From positions 1 to 64,000 of the IMG/VR virus record IMGVR_UViG_3300017960_000017: DNA of 64,000 nucleotides, one strand, 5' to 3'. The notes under the pieces were generated by a model, which did no database searches, had not been told where the DNA came from, and saw only the letters and a list, made by a program, of their open reading frames with translations. Source of the stretch: a virus. Positions 23,212 through 30,717 of this stretch are shown here, piece by piece (positions within the stretch are counted from its first letter, which is position 1; the number at the start of each line of letters is the position of its first letter). The position numbers and the translations under genes are program-made.

Positions 23212-23547
23212 ATGCACCATATTCCAGTGGATCATTGTCCGGACGTGGAGTTGACGAAACTCCCGAACGAGAAGGTGGTCACATTCGACGGGCATGAGTT
23301 GAAGCTGGGGTCAGTCATCTACTTTCGCTTCTGTCCGCGCGAGGCGGCGTCCGAATACGTCGTAGTCTCAGATCGCGCGATTCGTGGCAGAGGCACTACA
23401 AAAATAATGGTGGTAGGCAGCCGTGGCATCGCAGCGGCTATGGACGCCACCGAATTCGTTAGAGACAAAAAGATTTGGTGGGACTGGTACCAGCAGAGGT
23501 ACAAGCCCGCCGGGAGACGAACCAATGGCGAAACAGCCAGAGACTGA
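23212..23547 (+). CDS. Hypothetical protein
   Basis: 111 residues from ATG 23212 with CAAGGAG upstream. Mostly beta-like pattern, with a basic GRGTTK segment and an aromatic WWDWYQQRY C-terminus. Overlaps the next gene by 23 bases. Not recognised. Confidence 0.72.
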   Translation: MHHIPVDHCPDVELTKLPNEKVVTFDGHELKLGSVIYFRFCPREAASEYVVVSDRAIRGRGTTKIMVVGSRGIAAAMDATEFVRDKKIWWDWYQQRYKPAGRRTNGETARD

Positions 23548-24160
23548 TCTCGTTCCCACTGACCTCGTCACTGTCACCATGGATATGGACAAGGACGACG
23601 TCGCGGCCATTTTGATGTCCCGCGCTGAAGAGCGCATCAAGCTGGCCATTAAAGCTTGTCAGGACCGTGAAAAGGTTCTGACGAAGGAGCACGACGAGCT
23701 GCGCGAAGCCTTCAACGACCTCTGCGAAGAGTTCGCAAAGGAGAAGATGGAGGACACCGTCGAGACCCTCACCGAAGCGGCCACTGCGCTGAAGTGCAAG
23801 AATATCAGCACGGAAGTGTACTCGGGCGGATTCACGCTCCACAACAACATGGTCGCGGCAAGCATGAGCCTCAACGCCCAAAAGCCGCGTGTGCGCTGGG
23901 AGGTGAGTACGTCCTTCAAGGCCACGGCTGCGCTGAAGAAGGCCTACCAGACCGGCGAGAAGAAGCGCAAGGAGATCGACGACAACAAGAAGCAGTGGAT
24001 CGAATGGCGGCGCAAGCTGGCCGATCTGCCGTCGATGGAACGCCGTGCCAAGGCGGCCGTCGCCGAGTCCCGGCTCAAGTCCACGAAAGAGGGCCAAAAG
24101 CTGGTCGACATGCTCAACGGCGATCTCGACAACTCCGTGAAGCTGCTCGGCATCTGTTGA
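23525..24160 (+). CDS. Coiled-coil protein
   Basis: 211 residues from ATG 23525 with GGGAG upstream. Highly charged helical protein; a central SGGFTLHNNMVAASMSLN beta segment is flanked by coiled coils (residues about 35-85 and 130-200). No catalytic residue pattern. Function unknown; the layout (coil, small beta, coil) resembles the C-terminal domain of the SH3-repeat protein at 3807, but homology is not shown. Confidence 0.75.
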   Translation: MAKQPETDLVPTDLVTVTMDMDKDDVAAILMSRAEERIKLAIKACQDREKVLTKEHDELREAFNDLCEEFAKEKMEDTVETLTEAATALKCKNISTEVYSGGFTLHNNMVAASMSLNAQKPRVRWEVSTSFKATAALKKAYQTGEKKRKEIDDNKKQWIEWRRKLADLPSMERRAKAAVAESRLKSTKEGQKLVDMLNGDLDNSVKLLGIC

Positions 24161-24167
24161 TATTGCA

Positions 24168-25313
24168 ATGCCTGCCAGTGGTGATCTAAAACTGCTTGGA
24201 TTCTGGCGACAGCCGGACGCCACGCGGTGGAAACCATTTTCTGAAGATCAAGAGAGCGTAACGCTCAACGCGCCGATCGATGACGTGGTGTTTGGCGAGA
24301 CTCGGGAAGATTGTCTTGCCCAGATTCACGCCAAATACCCGGCATCGGATCCCAATATGTCGCTCGTGGAGTATCGCTGGCAAACGCATCCGCGTCACCA
24401 GTCAATCAGCGGCGACCCGTCTACGAATTGGGATAAGGACGACTCCATCGACGTGAGCGAGACGGAGCGCTACTGCGGAGCCGATCCGTGGGAAGCTCTT
24501 GCGCTTGCTAAGAAACTCGGCACGATTGAAACTCGCAATCTGACTACGGAAGGCTACTGCTACGACGGGCCGAAGTGGGAGGAGGAGGGTTGTATTGTGA
24601 CGAGTGTCGGTTGGTACACCGGCATTAAGAAGATCAAGTATGATCCCAAAGGCCTGCTACGTGCGAAGAAAGCCGCAGCGACACGCCAAAAGACGGGGGC
24701 CGTCCTCGTTAGCGACGTGGCTTCGGCGATCTGGCAGCTTGCGATGCAACTCAACGATGTTGTACGCATCCGCGGCGTCGGCAGCGATTGGAATAGCCGC
24801 TACTCCTGCTGCATCTGCGCATTAGAGACGATCAAGTGGTTCAACGCCGTCTTCGGCAAGAACGCACATCGTCGCAACAAGCACTTCCGCGAACTCAAAA
24901 AGAAGTGGAAGGAGCGTGCAGAGGCGTCGCGCAAAGCGTGGTATCGTGACGCGCAGGTCGAATACAATGACAACGATCCGCGGGCCGTCTTCGCCAACTT
25001 CATGGCCGAAGAGATCAAGGTCCGTAACTCGCCCGTACTGACCGAAAAGGAGTGGCGAAAACGCGGCGAACGTTGGAAGCCCCCGCCGGGCACGTTCAAG
25101 GCGTTCGGCCACAAAGCCTATGCCAAACAAAGGGCGCGCGACGAAAAAGCGCAAGCCAAAAAAGAAGCCGAAGCCAAAAAAGCCGCCGCCAAAAAGAAAG
25201 CCAAAGTCGGTGGCAAAAAAGGCAAAGGCAACGCCAAAGCCAAAAGGCCGACCAAAAAGAAAGCCCCCGCAAAGAAGCGGCCGTCCCGACGTAAGTCCAA
25301 AGCTGCGCGCTGA
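24168..25313 (+). CDS. Protein with histone-H1-like Lys/Ala tail
   Basis: 381 residues from ATG 24168. Residues 1-315 form one or two unknown domains (Trp/Cys-containing, RGVGSDWNSRYSCC near 205). Residues about 320-381 are almost entirely Lys, Ala, Pro and Arg (repeats such as AKKEAEAKKAAAKKKAK), like histone H1 tails or bacterial HU-tail and Hc1-like proteins. DNA or RNA binding is likely. The tail region also codes for the next gene in a different frame. Confidence 0.75.
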   Translation: MPASGDLKLLGFWRQPDATRWKPFSEDQESVTLNAPIDDVVFGETREDCLAQIHAKYPASDPNMSLVEYRWQTHPRHQSISGDPSTNWDKDDSIDVSETERYCGADPWEALALAKKLGTIETRNLTTEGYCYDGPKWEEEGCIVTSVGWYTGIKKIKYDPKGLLRAKKAAATRQKTGAVLVSDVASAIWQLAMQLNDVVRIRGVGSDWNSRYSCCICALETIKWFNAVFGKNAHRRNKHFRELKKKWKERAEASRKAWYRDAQVEYNDNDPRAVFANFMAEEIKVRNSPVLTEKEWRKRGERWKPPPGTFKAFGHKAYAKQRARDEKAQAKKEAEAKKAAAKKKAKVGGKKGKGNAKAKRPTKKKAPAKKRPSRRKSKAAR

Positions 25314-25566
25314 GATCATTCGACTCGGCACGCTGTTCATGAAGGAGGCCAAAAACTTCAAGGCGGCATTCAAACGTCCCTTACACGACTTCTGGATCAA
25401 CAATGTACGCGGCTTCGACATCCAGCGCTTCTGCGACGAGATGCTCGAGGCGTGCCACGGGAGTTTGGTCAAAGCCGTGCGTGCTGAATACGGGGACGAA
25501 AAGGCGGCATTAATCAAACGACTGGTGCCTAGTGGTTCCAGCGTCATGTGGCCACAAGCCACATAA
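25120..25566 (+). CDS. Lys-rich protein overlapping in another frame
   Basis: 148 residues from ATG 25120, lying inside the tail of the previous gene for about 194 bases in the +1 frame. Its own first 60 residues are also Lys/Pro/Arg-rich (KKPKPKKPPPK). The unique C-terminal 85 residues form a helical domain (FKAAFKRPLHDFW, EMLEACHGSLVKAV). No Shine-Dalgarno at 25120; ATG 25338 is an alternative. A-tracts in the overlap are slippage-prone. Confidence 0.55.
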   Translation: MPNKGRATKKRKPKKKPKPKKPPPKRKPKSVAKKAKATPKPKGRPKRKPPQRSGRPDVSPKLRAEIIRLGTLFMKEAKNFKAAFKRPLHDFWINNVRGFDIQRFCDEMLEACHGSLVKAVRAEYGDEKAALIKRLVPSGSSVMWPQAT

Positions 25567-26416
25567 CTTCTGAAGACCAGGCTGCTCCCAGGTGTGTGCG
25601 ACACCACCGTCGCAGTGCGTCACCGTCACGGCCCTCTGAGAACTTCCGATAGTACGCTATCGGGTCCATAAAGAGCTGACTGACGGGTTTTGCCTCGGCA
25701 AATAGTGTCATCATCCTGGACCAATTGAACGCGAAGGCATGGCGCAGCTGGGTGTCGTTGTAGGACACGCGGCCCGCCTGAATCTCTTGTTGTACATGAC
25801 AGACAATCGCCAGTGCGTTGATTGCTGACTCTGCTGTGAAAAGCAGGTCGCCAGCACCGTCGCCGATGGAACCACCATTCTTCGCCATCCACACGTTATG
25901 CGTCGCGCCGTTCAGGTAAGCGACCCACTCGTCTAGGATGTAGAGGGGGATCTGATTCCATTGGCGAGTTCTGCCGATCATGTACTGCGCGTACATTCGC
26001 GATCTGAGTCCGGTTGGGACATACCGGGCAGCATCCCTGATAGTGCAGGGCCGCGGCTCTTCGATGAGCGCGGTCCTGCCGTTCAAACAATAGAGTGCGT
26101 TTTCCACACCCGTGCCGGCACCATGCTCGTTCCTCATGAGCGAGTTCACACCATGGGTCGCTTCATGCGCCCACGTGCCCAGATCTGAGTCACGGTAAGT
26201 CGCGGAGCTTGTCAGGCCCGTTGCGGGCAGCCGCGAATCAATGTCCGCCAATACCTGCCCCAACCGTGTGTCGTCTACCGCTCTGACAACCGGCGCGTAG
26301 GTCCACAGCGGTTCACGGGCAGCCTCATTGGAGCGATCGTCGCCGGCAGCGTACATTGGTCCCGCCAGTACGCTGCCGGCTGACGCCGCTATGAATGCCC
26401 GTCGTGATAGTTTCAT
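25544..26416 (-). CDS. Tat-exported HExxH protein (putative metallopeptidase)
   Basis: 290 residues from ATG 26416; a TTG at 26476 would add 20 residues. The N-terminus MKLSRRAFIAASAG is a clear twin-arginine signal with cleavage near AGP-MYA. HEATH at residues 84-88 is a zinc-binding HExxH motif, with a possible third ligand Glu in ILDEWVAY further on. It fits a secreted or periplasmic metallopeptidase, maybe acting on cell wall or envelope proteins. Alone on the minus strand, divergent from the sigma factor. Confidence 0.75.
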   Translation of the reverse strand: MKLSRRAFIAASAGSVLAGPMYAAGDDRSNEAAREPLWTYAPVVRAVDDTRLGQVLADIDSRLPATGLTSSATYRDSDLGTWAHEATHGVNSLMRNEHGAGTGVENALYCLNGRTALIEEPRPCTIRDAARYVPTGLRSRMYAQYMIGRTRQWNQIPLYILDEWVAYLNGATHNVWMAKNGGSIGDGAGDLLFTAESAINALAIVCHVQQEIQAGRVSYNDTQLRHAFAFNWSRMMTLFAEAKPVSQLFMDPIAYYRKFSEGRDGDALRRWCRTHLGAAWSSEVMWLVAT

Positions 26417-26460
26417 GGCGTCAAATATACCGTTCTTTCGGGATCCGGGGAGGACCAATT

Positions 26461-27237
26461 TTGTTAATGGAAACAAAATGTGCGCATGCGCAGCAGGACT
26501 GGGCGACAGCCTTACTGCAGCGACACGGCAAACTGATGGAAGTCGAGGAGATGGAGGCCCTCATTAAGAGGGGTAAGGCAGGGGACGACGACGCGCGGAA
26601 CCGCGGGATTGCTGGTTGCTACAGGCTGGCCTTTCAACAGGCCTGGCGCGCAGCGTACAACGATCCCCACTTCTCCGTCGACGATCTCTTCCAGGAGGCC
26701 GTGATCGGCCTCATGAAGGCAGTCGAGCGCTGGCGACCAGAAACGGGCAACCGATTCGTAACCGCTGCTTGGTTCTCGATCCATGCCGCAATCTCATGGT
26801 ACAAAAAGTGCCATAGGCGCCTCGTATACTACCCGCCCCGCTGGGACGAAAAGGGTGTCAAGCGGCCGGACTGGACTAAAGACTGTCCGGAGCTGTTTGC
26901 AGACTACGTGTCGTTGCATAAACGCGTGGGCACGGGCAATAGGCGAAATCCCGGGATATTCGTGTACGAGATGATTGAAGACGAGACGCTGCGCGACTTC
27001 GTTGCCGACGTCGAGAGCGAGGACCAAGCCGATATGGTCTACGAGGCGTTCGAGAAGTTGACGGAGCGTGAAGTCGACATACTGCGGCGTCGCTATCTCG
27101 GCGACAAGCTTTGGGAGATCGGTAAAGTTTACGGAATCACCCGCGAACGTGTTCGGCAGTTGATCATCAAAGCCGAAAATATCATCCACAATCACGTCTT
27201 GAAAGAGCAAATCGATGGAGACGCTGGTACTGCTTAA
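26461..27237 (+). CDS. Phage RNA polymerase sigma factor (sigma70 family)
   Basis: About 258 residues. TTG 26461 has GGGAGG 7 bases upstream; ATG 26467 is the alternative. Region 2 is clear (DDLFQEAVIGLMKAVERW, then FVTAAWFSIHAAI) near residues 75-115; region 4 is a helix-turn-helix near 205-245 (LTEREVDILRRRYLGD, ITRERVRQL). It would redirect host RNA polymerase to phage promoters, perhaps to the repeated palindromic sites. Confidence 0.88.
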   Translation: MLMETKCAHAQQDWATALLQRHGKLMEVEEMEALIKRGKAGDDDARNRGIAGCYRLAFQQAWRAAYNDPHFSVDDLFQEAVIGLMKAVERWRPETGNRFVTAAWFSIHAAISWYKKCHRRLVYYPPRWDEKGVKRPDWTKDCPELFADYVSLHKRVGTGNRRNPGIFVYEMIEDETLRDFVADVESEDQADMVYEAFEKLTEREVDILRRRYLGDKLWEIGKVYGITRERVRQLIIKAENIIHNHVLKEQIDGDAGTA

Positions 27238-27640
27238 ACCCGATACGCTCAAACGGGGCCTGGTGGGGCGCGTCCTCACCAGGCTCGAGGATCGGGGCAT
27301 CCGCTTCCTGCGGGTGAAAGAGTTGATCATGCTCCCCCGCCACTGCGAGGAGTTGTACGCAAAATTCAAGGGCGAGCCCTACCTGCCTCGCATCCAAGAA
27401 TTTATGACCAGCGGCCCGATCGAGGCCCGTGTGGCGCACGCGCCGCACGCGCCCGACGACACGATCACGATCGTACGGTCTGCTGTTGGCAGCTTCACGG
27501 CACCCGCTGCAGGCACCATCCGTGGTGACTTCGGCGCTGTCCGCGAAAAGAACCTGATACACGCCAGCGACTCGCCAAGTGCGGCCAAAGTCGAAATCGA
27601 GATATTCTTCCCGGGGTTCCCTGGAGATGTCGGCGACTAG
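27215..27640 (+). CDS. ndk: Nucleoside diphosphate kinase
   Basis: 141 residues from ATG 27215, overlapping the sigma gene by 23 bases. Near-full NDK fold; the active-site histidine H116 sits in the signature NLIHASDS, preceded by TIRGDFG. It transfers phosphate from ATP to dNDPs. The KPDT and LIMLPR-like segments fit as well. It completes the dNMP kinase/nucleotidase group on the other strand. Confidence 0.93.
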   Translation: METLVLLKPDTLKRGLVGRVLTRLEDRGIRFLRVKELIMLPRHCEELYAKFKGEPYLPRIQEFMTSGPIEARVAHAPHAPDDTITIVRSAVGSFTAPAAGTIRGDFGAVREKNLIHASDSPSAAKVEIEIFFPGFPGDVGD

Positions 27641-28007
27641 GGCCTGGCGAATGCTGCGCGACCGCGACGGACTCCCTGCAACGCTGTTCCACGGCGTACG
27701 GGGAAGCCGGCTTCTGCACCTCGACCTTTGGTACAGGGCGGAAGAGAAGATTGCGTGGGACGGTGACAAACGGAAAGCGACGCACTACACGTCGGGATTC
27801 CACGTCATGCCCACCTACGAGGACATACTGCGCTTCTCGAACCGGTTCCGAAACATCGATGACCTTGTGATCTGCGAGGTTGATGTAAAAGGGAAGCTTC
27901 GGAAGAAGAAGCACAGTCCTTCTAACATACTGCTCGCTCCCTGGATGCGTATCCTGGATGATCAGTGGGCAAACCGATTACTACTACCTGAAGTGAGGGC
28001 AAACTGA
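27627..28007 (+). CDS. Hypothetical protein
   Basis: 126 residues from ATG 27627 (GGAG directly upstream; ATG 27651 possible). Overlaps ndk by 14 bases. Mixed alpha/beta with basic stretches (GKLRKKKHS). The TLFHGVRGSRLLHLD start and TSGFHVMPTYEDI segment look like a small enzyme domain, but I do not recognise it. Confidence 0.72.
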   Translation: MSATRAWRMLRDRDGLPATLFHGVRGSRLLHLDLWYRAEEKIAWDGDKRKATHYTSGFHVMPTYEDILRFSNRFRNIDDLVICEVDVKGKLRKKKHSPSNILLAPWMRILDDQWANRLLLPEVRAN

Positions 28008-28403
28008 ATGGCAATTTTTGGGTACATCCTCATCGGCTTCGTCGTCGGCATTTCTATGGGCTGGATGGGCGGCTTCGCCTTCGGCCAGATTAGCGAGAAT
28101 GAGAAGCTCCAACGGCTTGCCGTGAAGCTGAAGCTCGCACGATGGGAGACCAACCACACTACCGGGAAGCCGTACTTCGTGTGGTACACCATCCACGGCA
28201 TCATGACGATGCAGCAGGCAGCGCAGTCGAAGAGCACCTTCGCATACCCGCAGTTTTCGTGGGGGCTGCCTGCGGCTGTGTTTGGCGACGTGCCTGATCA
28301 TGACGAATCGACGTATACCGGTGATTTGATCGACGGCGACGAACCCTTCGACCCGATGGAAGACGAGGAGGAGTTAGAGGATGAAACCGCAGACACGACG
28401 TGA
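28008..28403 (+). CDS. Membrane-anchored protein
   Basis: 131 residues from ATG 28008. One N-terminal transmembrane helix with glycine zipper pattern (residues about 4-26), then a soluble domain and a highly acidic tail (MEDEEELEDE). Starts immediately after the previous stop. Function unknown. Confidence 0.7.
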   Translation: MAIFGYILIGFVVGISMGWMGGFAFGQISENEKLQRLAVKLKLARWETNHTTGKPYFVWYTIHGIMTMQQAAQSKSTFAYPQFSWGLPAAVFGDVPDHDESTYTGDLIDGDEPFDPMEDEEELEDETADTT

Positions 28404-28890
28404 CTTGCTCACCGTGCTGATCTTCGCACTCATGCTTGCCGGCGTGATACTGGTCCTTGGAGCAGTCATGTGCACGCAATCGGACGGCGCTGAGCCGACC
28501 AGCAAAGCGAGCGCTATCATGCTTGAGCCTGAAGTGTGGTTCTCGGACGTACTGCTGCCCGAGGAATACAAAATTTCGCCTGGCCACTATGACGGCCAGG
28601 AGAAGCGATACCTGACGTGGGCCGAGGCGATGCGAAAGCGCGCGGCCGATCGACAGGCCTTTCTGAACTTCATACCCAGCGAGCAGCATCGCTATCGCCT
28701 GAACCTGTTCAAGATGGTCGAGGCGTACGAGCAGCTGCCCGATGGGGCGGACAAGGAACGCATGTTCCGCATCTGCCTACTTGAGTTCATGTTCGTAACC
28801 AACCGACTCGATCTCGATCGAGTGGAGCTTTACCCCAAAGATATGCCTGGAACCGCACGCCGGGCACTGCGCGACTTCCAACCGAAGTGA
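28381..28890 (+). CDS. Membrane-anchored or secreted protein
   Basis: 169 residues from ATG 28381 with GAGGAGGAG upstream. Basic head (MKPQTRRD), then a hydrophobic helix (residues 9-31) ending near a Cys, resembling a signal anchor rather than a good lipobox. The soluble part is helical and charged. Overlaps its neighbour by 23 bases. Confidence 0.7.
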   Translation: MKPQTRRDLLTVLIFALMLAGVILVLGAVMCTQSDGAEPTSKASAIMLEPEVWFSDVLLPEEYKISPGHYDGQEKRYLTWAEAMRKRAADRQAFLNFIPSEQHRYRLNLFKMVEAYEQLPDGADKERMFRICLLEFMFVTNRLDLDRVELYPKDMPGTARRALRDFQPK

Positions 28891-28920
28891 CAGCACTTCG
28901 CGGGGTCGAAGTTGCGTCAG

Positions 28921-28967
28921 CCAGCCACCGAGTGTGGCCTGTGCCAAAAGCCCACTCGGTAGGCTGG
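28921..28967 (+). terminator. Hairpin after membrane protein genes
   Basis: Stem CCAGCCACCGAGTG (28921-28934) with CACTCGGTAGGCTGG (28953-28967), 14 pairs with one bulge and an 18-base loop. No run of U follows, so it may be a processing or stability hairpin rather than a terminator. Confidence 0.5.
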
Positions 28968-28986
28968 TCTTATACAAGGAGCCGCC

Positions 28987-29325
28987 ATGGACCGCATGAT
29001 GACGATCAGCGAGGAGGAACGGGCGATCATCGAAGCGTGTATCGCCGACTGCATCGATGCAGTGACAAAACAACGTATGCTCTGCATGCGTGAAGACCGC
29101 TTGGCTCGTAAAGAACAGCTGCAGCTGAATGAGGAGTATCGTAAGCTGTCTCCTGCGGACCGTCGACAGACGGGAAGCGAACTGTTGCAGTTGGAGGTCC
29201 GAATGGAGGAACTCATAACTCGGTTCGACCCAGATGACTGGGAACCGACACCTGACATTGAGGAACTCTGTTTGGATGGACCACGTGACACCTCGTCGAC
29301 CGAAACGAAATTTTCTTCCGGATGA
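28987..29325 (+). CDS. Small helical protein
   Basis: 112 residues from ATG 28987 with CAAGGAG upstream. Helical and charged with an acidic C-terminus; three Cys residues in the first half. No motif recognised. Confidence 0.7.
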   Translation: MDRMMTISEEERAIIEACIADCIDAVTKQRMLCMREDRLARKEQLQLNEEYRKLSPADRRQTGSELLQLEVRMEELITRFDPDDWEPTPDIEELCLDGPRDTSSTETKFSSG

Positions 29326-29336
29326 AGGAGTTAGTT

Positions 29337-29386
29337 CCTTCCGAAGGAAGGTACTGACTCCATTGCATTGCCTTCCGTAAGGAAGG
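29337..29386. repeat. Tandem CCTTCC hairpins
   Basis: Two related hairpins: CCTTCC-GAA-GGAAGG (29337-29351) and CCTTCC-GTAA-GGAAGG (29371-29386). The second extends to 11 pairs and has a GNRA-type GTAA loop. They lie right after the preceding gene, before a strong terminator. Confidence 0.7.
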
Positions 29387-29391
29387 TAATG

Positions 29392-29445
29392 TAATAAACG
29401 ACTAAAGTTGGTCCAGAGGGCCAAAGGCACTTTAGTCGTTTATTA
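29392..29445. terminator. Strong 16-bp terminator-like hairpin
   Basis: Perfect 16-bp inverted repeat TAATAAACGACTAAAG/CTTTAGTCGTTTATTA (29392-29407 with 29430-29445) with an inner TTGGTCC/GGCCAA hairpin. A/T-rich outer ends on both sides allow bidirectional termination. Confidence 0.75.
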
Positions 29446-29493
29446 TAAGGCGGGGTATGGATGTGCTCCCTCTGCTGAGGGACCCGTCCAATT

Positions 29494-29509
29494 TTATTCA
29501 CGTGAATAA
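29494..29509. promoter_or_regulatory. Copy 3 of 16-bp palindrome (perfect)
   Basis: TTATTCACGTGAATAA, a perfect palindrome, 69 bases before the gene at 29579 and directly downstream of the strong terminator, exactly where a new transcription unit would begin. Confidence 0.65.
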
Positions 29510-29521
29510 GAAGCGTTCCCA

Positions 29522-29557
29522 GGGGGCGGTATGTGGCCGCCCCCATAAGTGTTGTTC
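29522..29557 (+). promoter_or_regulatory. GC hairpin with U-rich tail (attenuator-like)
   Basis: GGGGGCGG-TATGTGG-CCGCCCCC (29522-29529 with 29537-29544) followed by a U-rich stretch (GTTGTTCTTT), between the palindrome and the ribosome binding site of the next gene. Looks like an attenuator or terminator in a leader. Confidence 0.5.
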
Positions 29558-29578
29558 TTTCCCAGAAGGAGGCCTCAT

Positions 29579-30112
29579 ATGGCCAAAGGAAAGCGAAAGA
29601 AGAAGCGTGCTCCGATGATCAGCAAGACCGAGGAGCTTGGCCCGAACGACCGGACCCTCTTGATCCGGCGGTATCGGAAGAAGTTCCCCAAGACTGACCG
29701 TGTCATCAAGATGAGCAATGGCCGGAAGCGCCGAATCAAAGGCATGCCGGCCACCGTTCTGTTGAACGAGAAGATCCTGCGAGATTACCCCCACAGCGGG
29801 GTCACCGCGCAGAACATCTACAACTTCGACTCGGACGTCAAGAACGGGAAGAAATCGAAGCCGGTGGGCAAGTCCAAGAAGACGCCGGCACGGGCAGAGG
29901 CACAGACGCCCGAGACCACGACCCCGCAGAAGAGCGTGGACCTCAATGGCATGTCGCTGGAAAAGTCGCAGACCCTCTTCGAACAGATGAAGACTGCGAA
30001 ACCCACCGCCATGCCGCGACTCTTCGGTCAGTTCATGGCCGAGATGACGACGCAGATGGACAAAGCGACGGAATGGGCATCGAAAACCACGGTGTCCGAT
30101 CTGATCAGCTAA
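29579..30112 (+). CDS. Basic N-terminal hypothetical protein
   Basis: 177 residues from ATG 29579 with AGAAGGAGG upstream. Very basic first 60 residues (AKGKRKKKRA, KMSNGRKRRIKG), a Lys/Pro/Thr linker, then a helical C-terminal domain. The N-terminal part resembles a small DNA-binding domain (YPHSGVTAQNIYNF could be the recognition helix). Separate transcription unit. Function unknown; a regulator is possible. Confidence 0.72.
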   Translation: MAKGKRKKKRAPMISKTEELGPNDRTLLIRRYRKKFPKTDRVIKMSNGRKRRIKGMPATVLLNEKILRDYPHSGVTAQNIYNFDSDVKNGKKSKPVGKSKKTPARAEAQTPETTTPQKSVDLNGMSLEKSQTLFEQMKTAKPTAMPRLFGQFMAEMTTQMDKATEWASKTTVSDLIS

Positions 30113-30127
30113 CCCGGGCGTTTGCCA

Positions 30128-30155
30128 CTCTCTGTCCTACACTTGCCACAGAGAG
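30128..30155 (+). terminator. Hairpin after basic protein gene
   Basis: 8-bp stem CTCTCTGT/ACAGAGAG with a 12-base loop, 15 bases after the stop codon. No U-tract; possible weak terminator. Confidence 0.5.
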
Positions 30156-30234
30156 CGTGCCGGTTACCCCCTCCTAACCCGAGGGAAGGTGATCAGGCTC
30201 CGCGGTTCGTCCTTCATTGGGCGGCCGCGGCCTC

Positions 30235-30315
30235 GACCTGGGGTTCGGTCGGTTTGTGACGAACGCTAGTTGAATTCCCCCCAATTTAACCAGTGGTACC
30301 GCCAAACCCCAGGTC
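30235..30315. ncRNA. Structured intergenic element
   Basis: An 11-bp perfect inverted repeat GACCTGGGGTT (30235-30245) and AACCCCAGGTC (30305-30315) encloses 59 bases with further partial complementarity. No coding frame. Unknown RNA element or attachment-like DNA site. Confidence 0.4.
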
Positions 30316-30383
30316 ACAAAGCATCAAAATGCGCGCCTTCTTGATGCCCTCAGAGGCGCGTGGGAAGATGCGTTCATGTACAG

Positions 30384-30418
30384 CGCCGCCCCACATCGTC
30401 GTGGGGCGGCGTCATTTC
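30384..30418 (+). terminator. Rho-independent-type hairpin
   Basis: 10-bp GC stem CGCCGCCCCA/TGGGGCGGCG (30384-30393 with 30402-30411) followed by TCATTTC, 20 bases before the next ribosome binding site. Could terminate upstream transcription or act as an attenuator. Confidence 0.65.
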
Positions 30419-30438
30419 TCACACATAGGAGAGGACAA

Positions 30439-30717
30439 GTGAACAAGGAAAAACTCGAGATGCTCAACGCTATGGGCGCCCTGCTGGACGACCCGGAGAC
30501 CGTTGACGAGATCGACGAAGTGCTCGCCCGCGGCGTACAGCTGGTCGAACACGTGCTTGGCGCTATCGCCGACGCCCCGCGTGCGAAAGTGACGGCCGAC
30601 CACATCGCGAAGCTGTGTCGGATGCAGTATCAATCGTTTTTGGACGCTGGCTTCAGCGACGGGCAGGCGTTTACGCTGCTGGTCGGCATCCGCGCCGGTC
30701 TCACGAAAATCAGTTGA
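30439..30717 (+). CDS. Small helical protein
   Basis: 92 residues from GTG 30439, AGGAGAGG upstream. Acidic-helical with VDEIDEVLARGVQL and a C-terminal AGFSDGQAFTLLVGI, reminiscent of short phage proteins of unknown role. The frame upstream of the GTG runs through a terminator hairpin and is not used. Confidence 0.7.
   Translation: MNKEKLEMLNAMGALLDDPETVDEIDEVLARGVQLVEHVLGAIADAPRAKVTADHIAKLCRMQYQSFLDAGFSDGQAFTLLVGIRAGLTKIS

Noticed and set aside
30376-30438. Upstream extension of the gene at 30439
   Set aside because: It would translate a GC terminator hairpin; the GTG has a proper AGGAGAGG.
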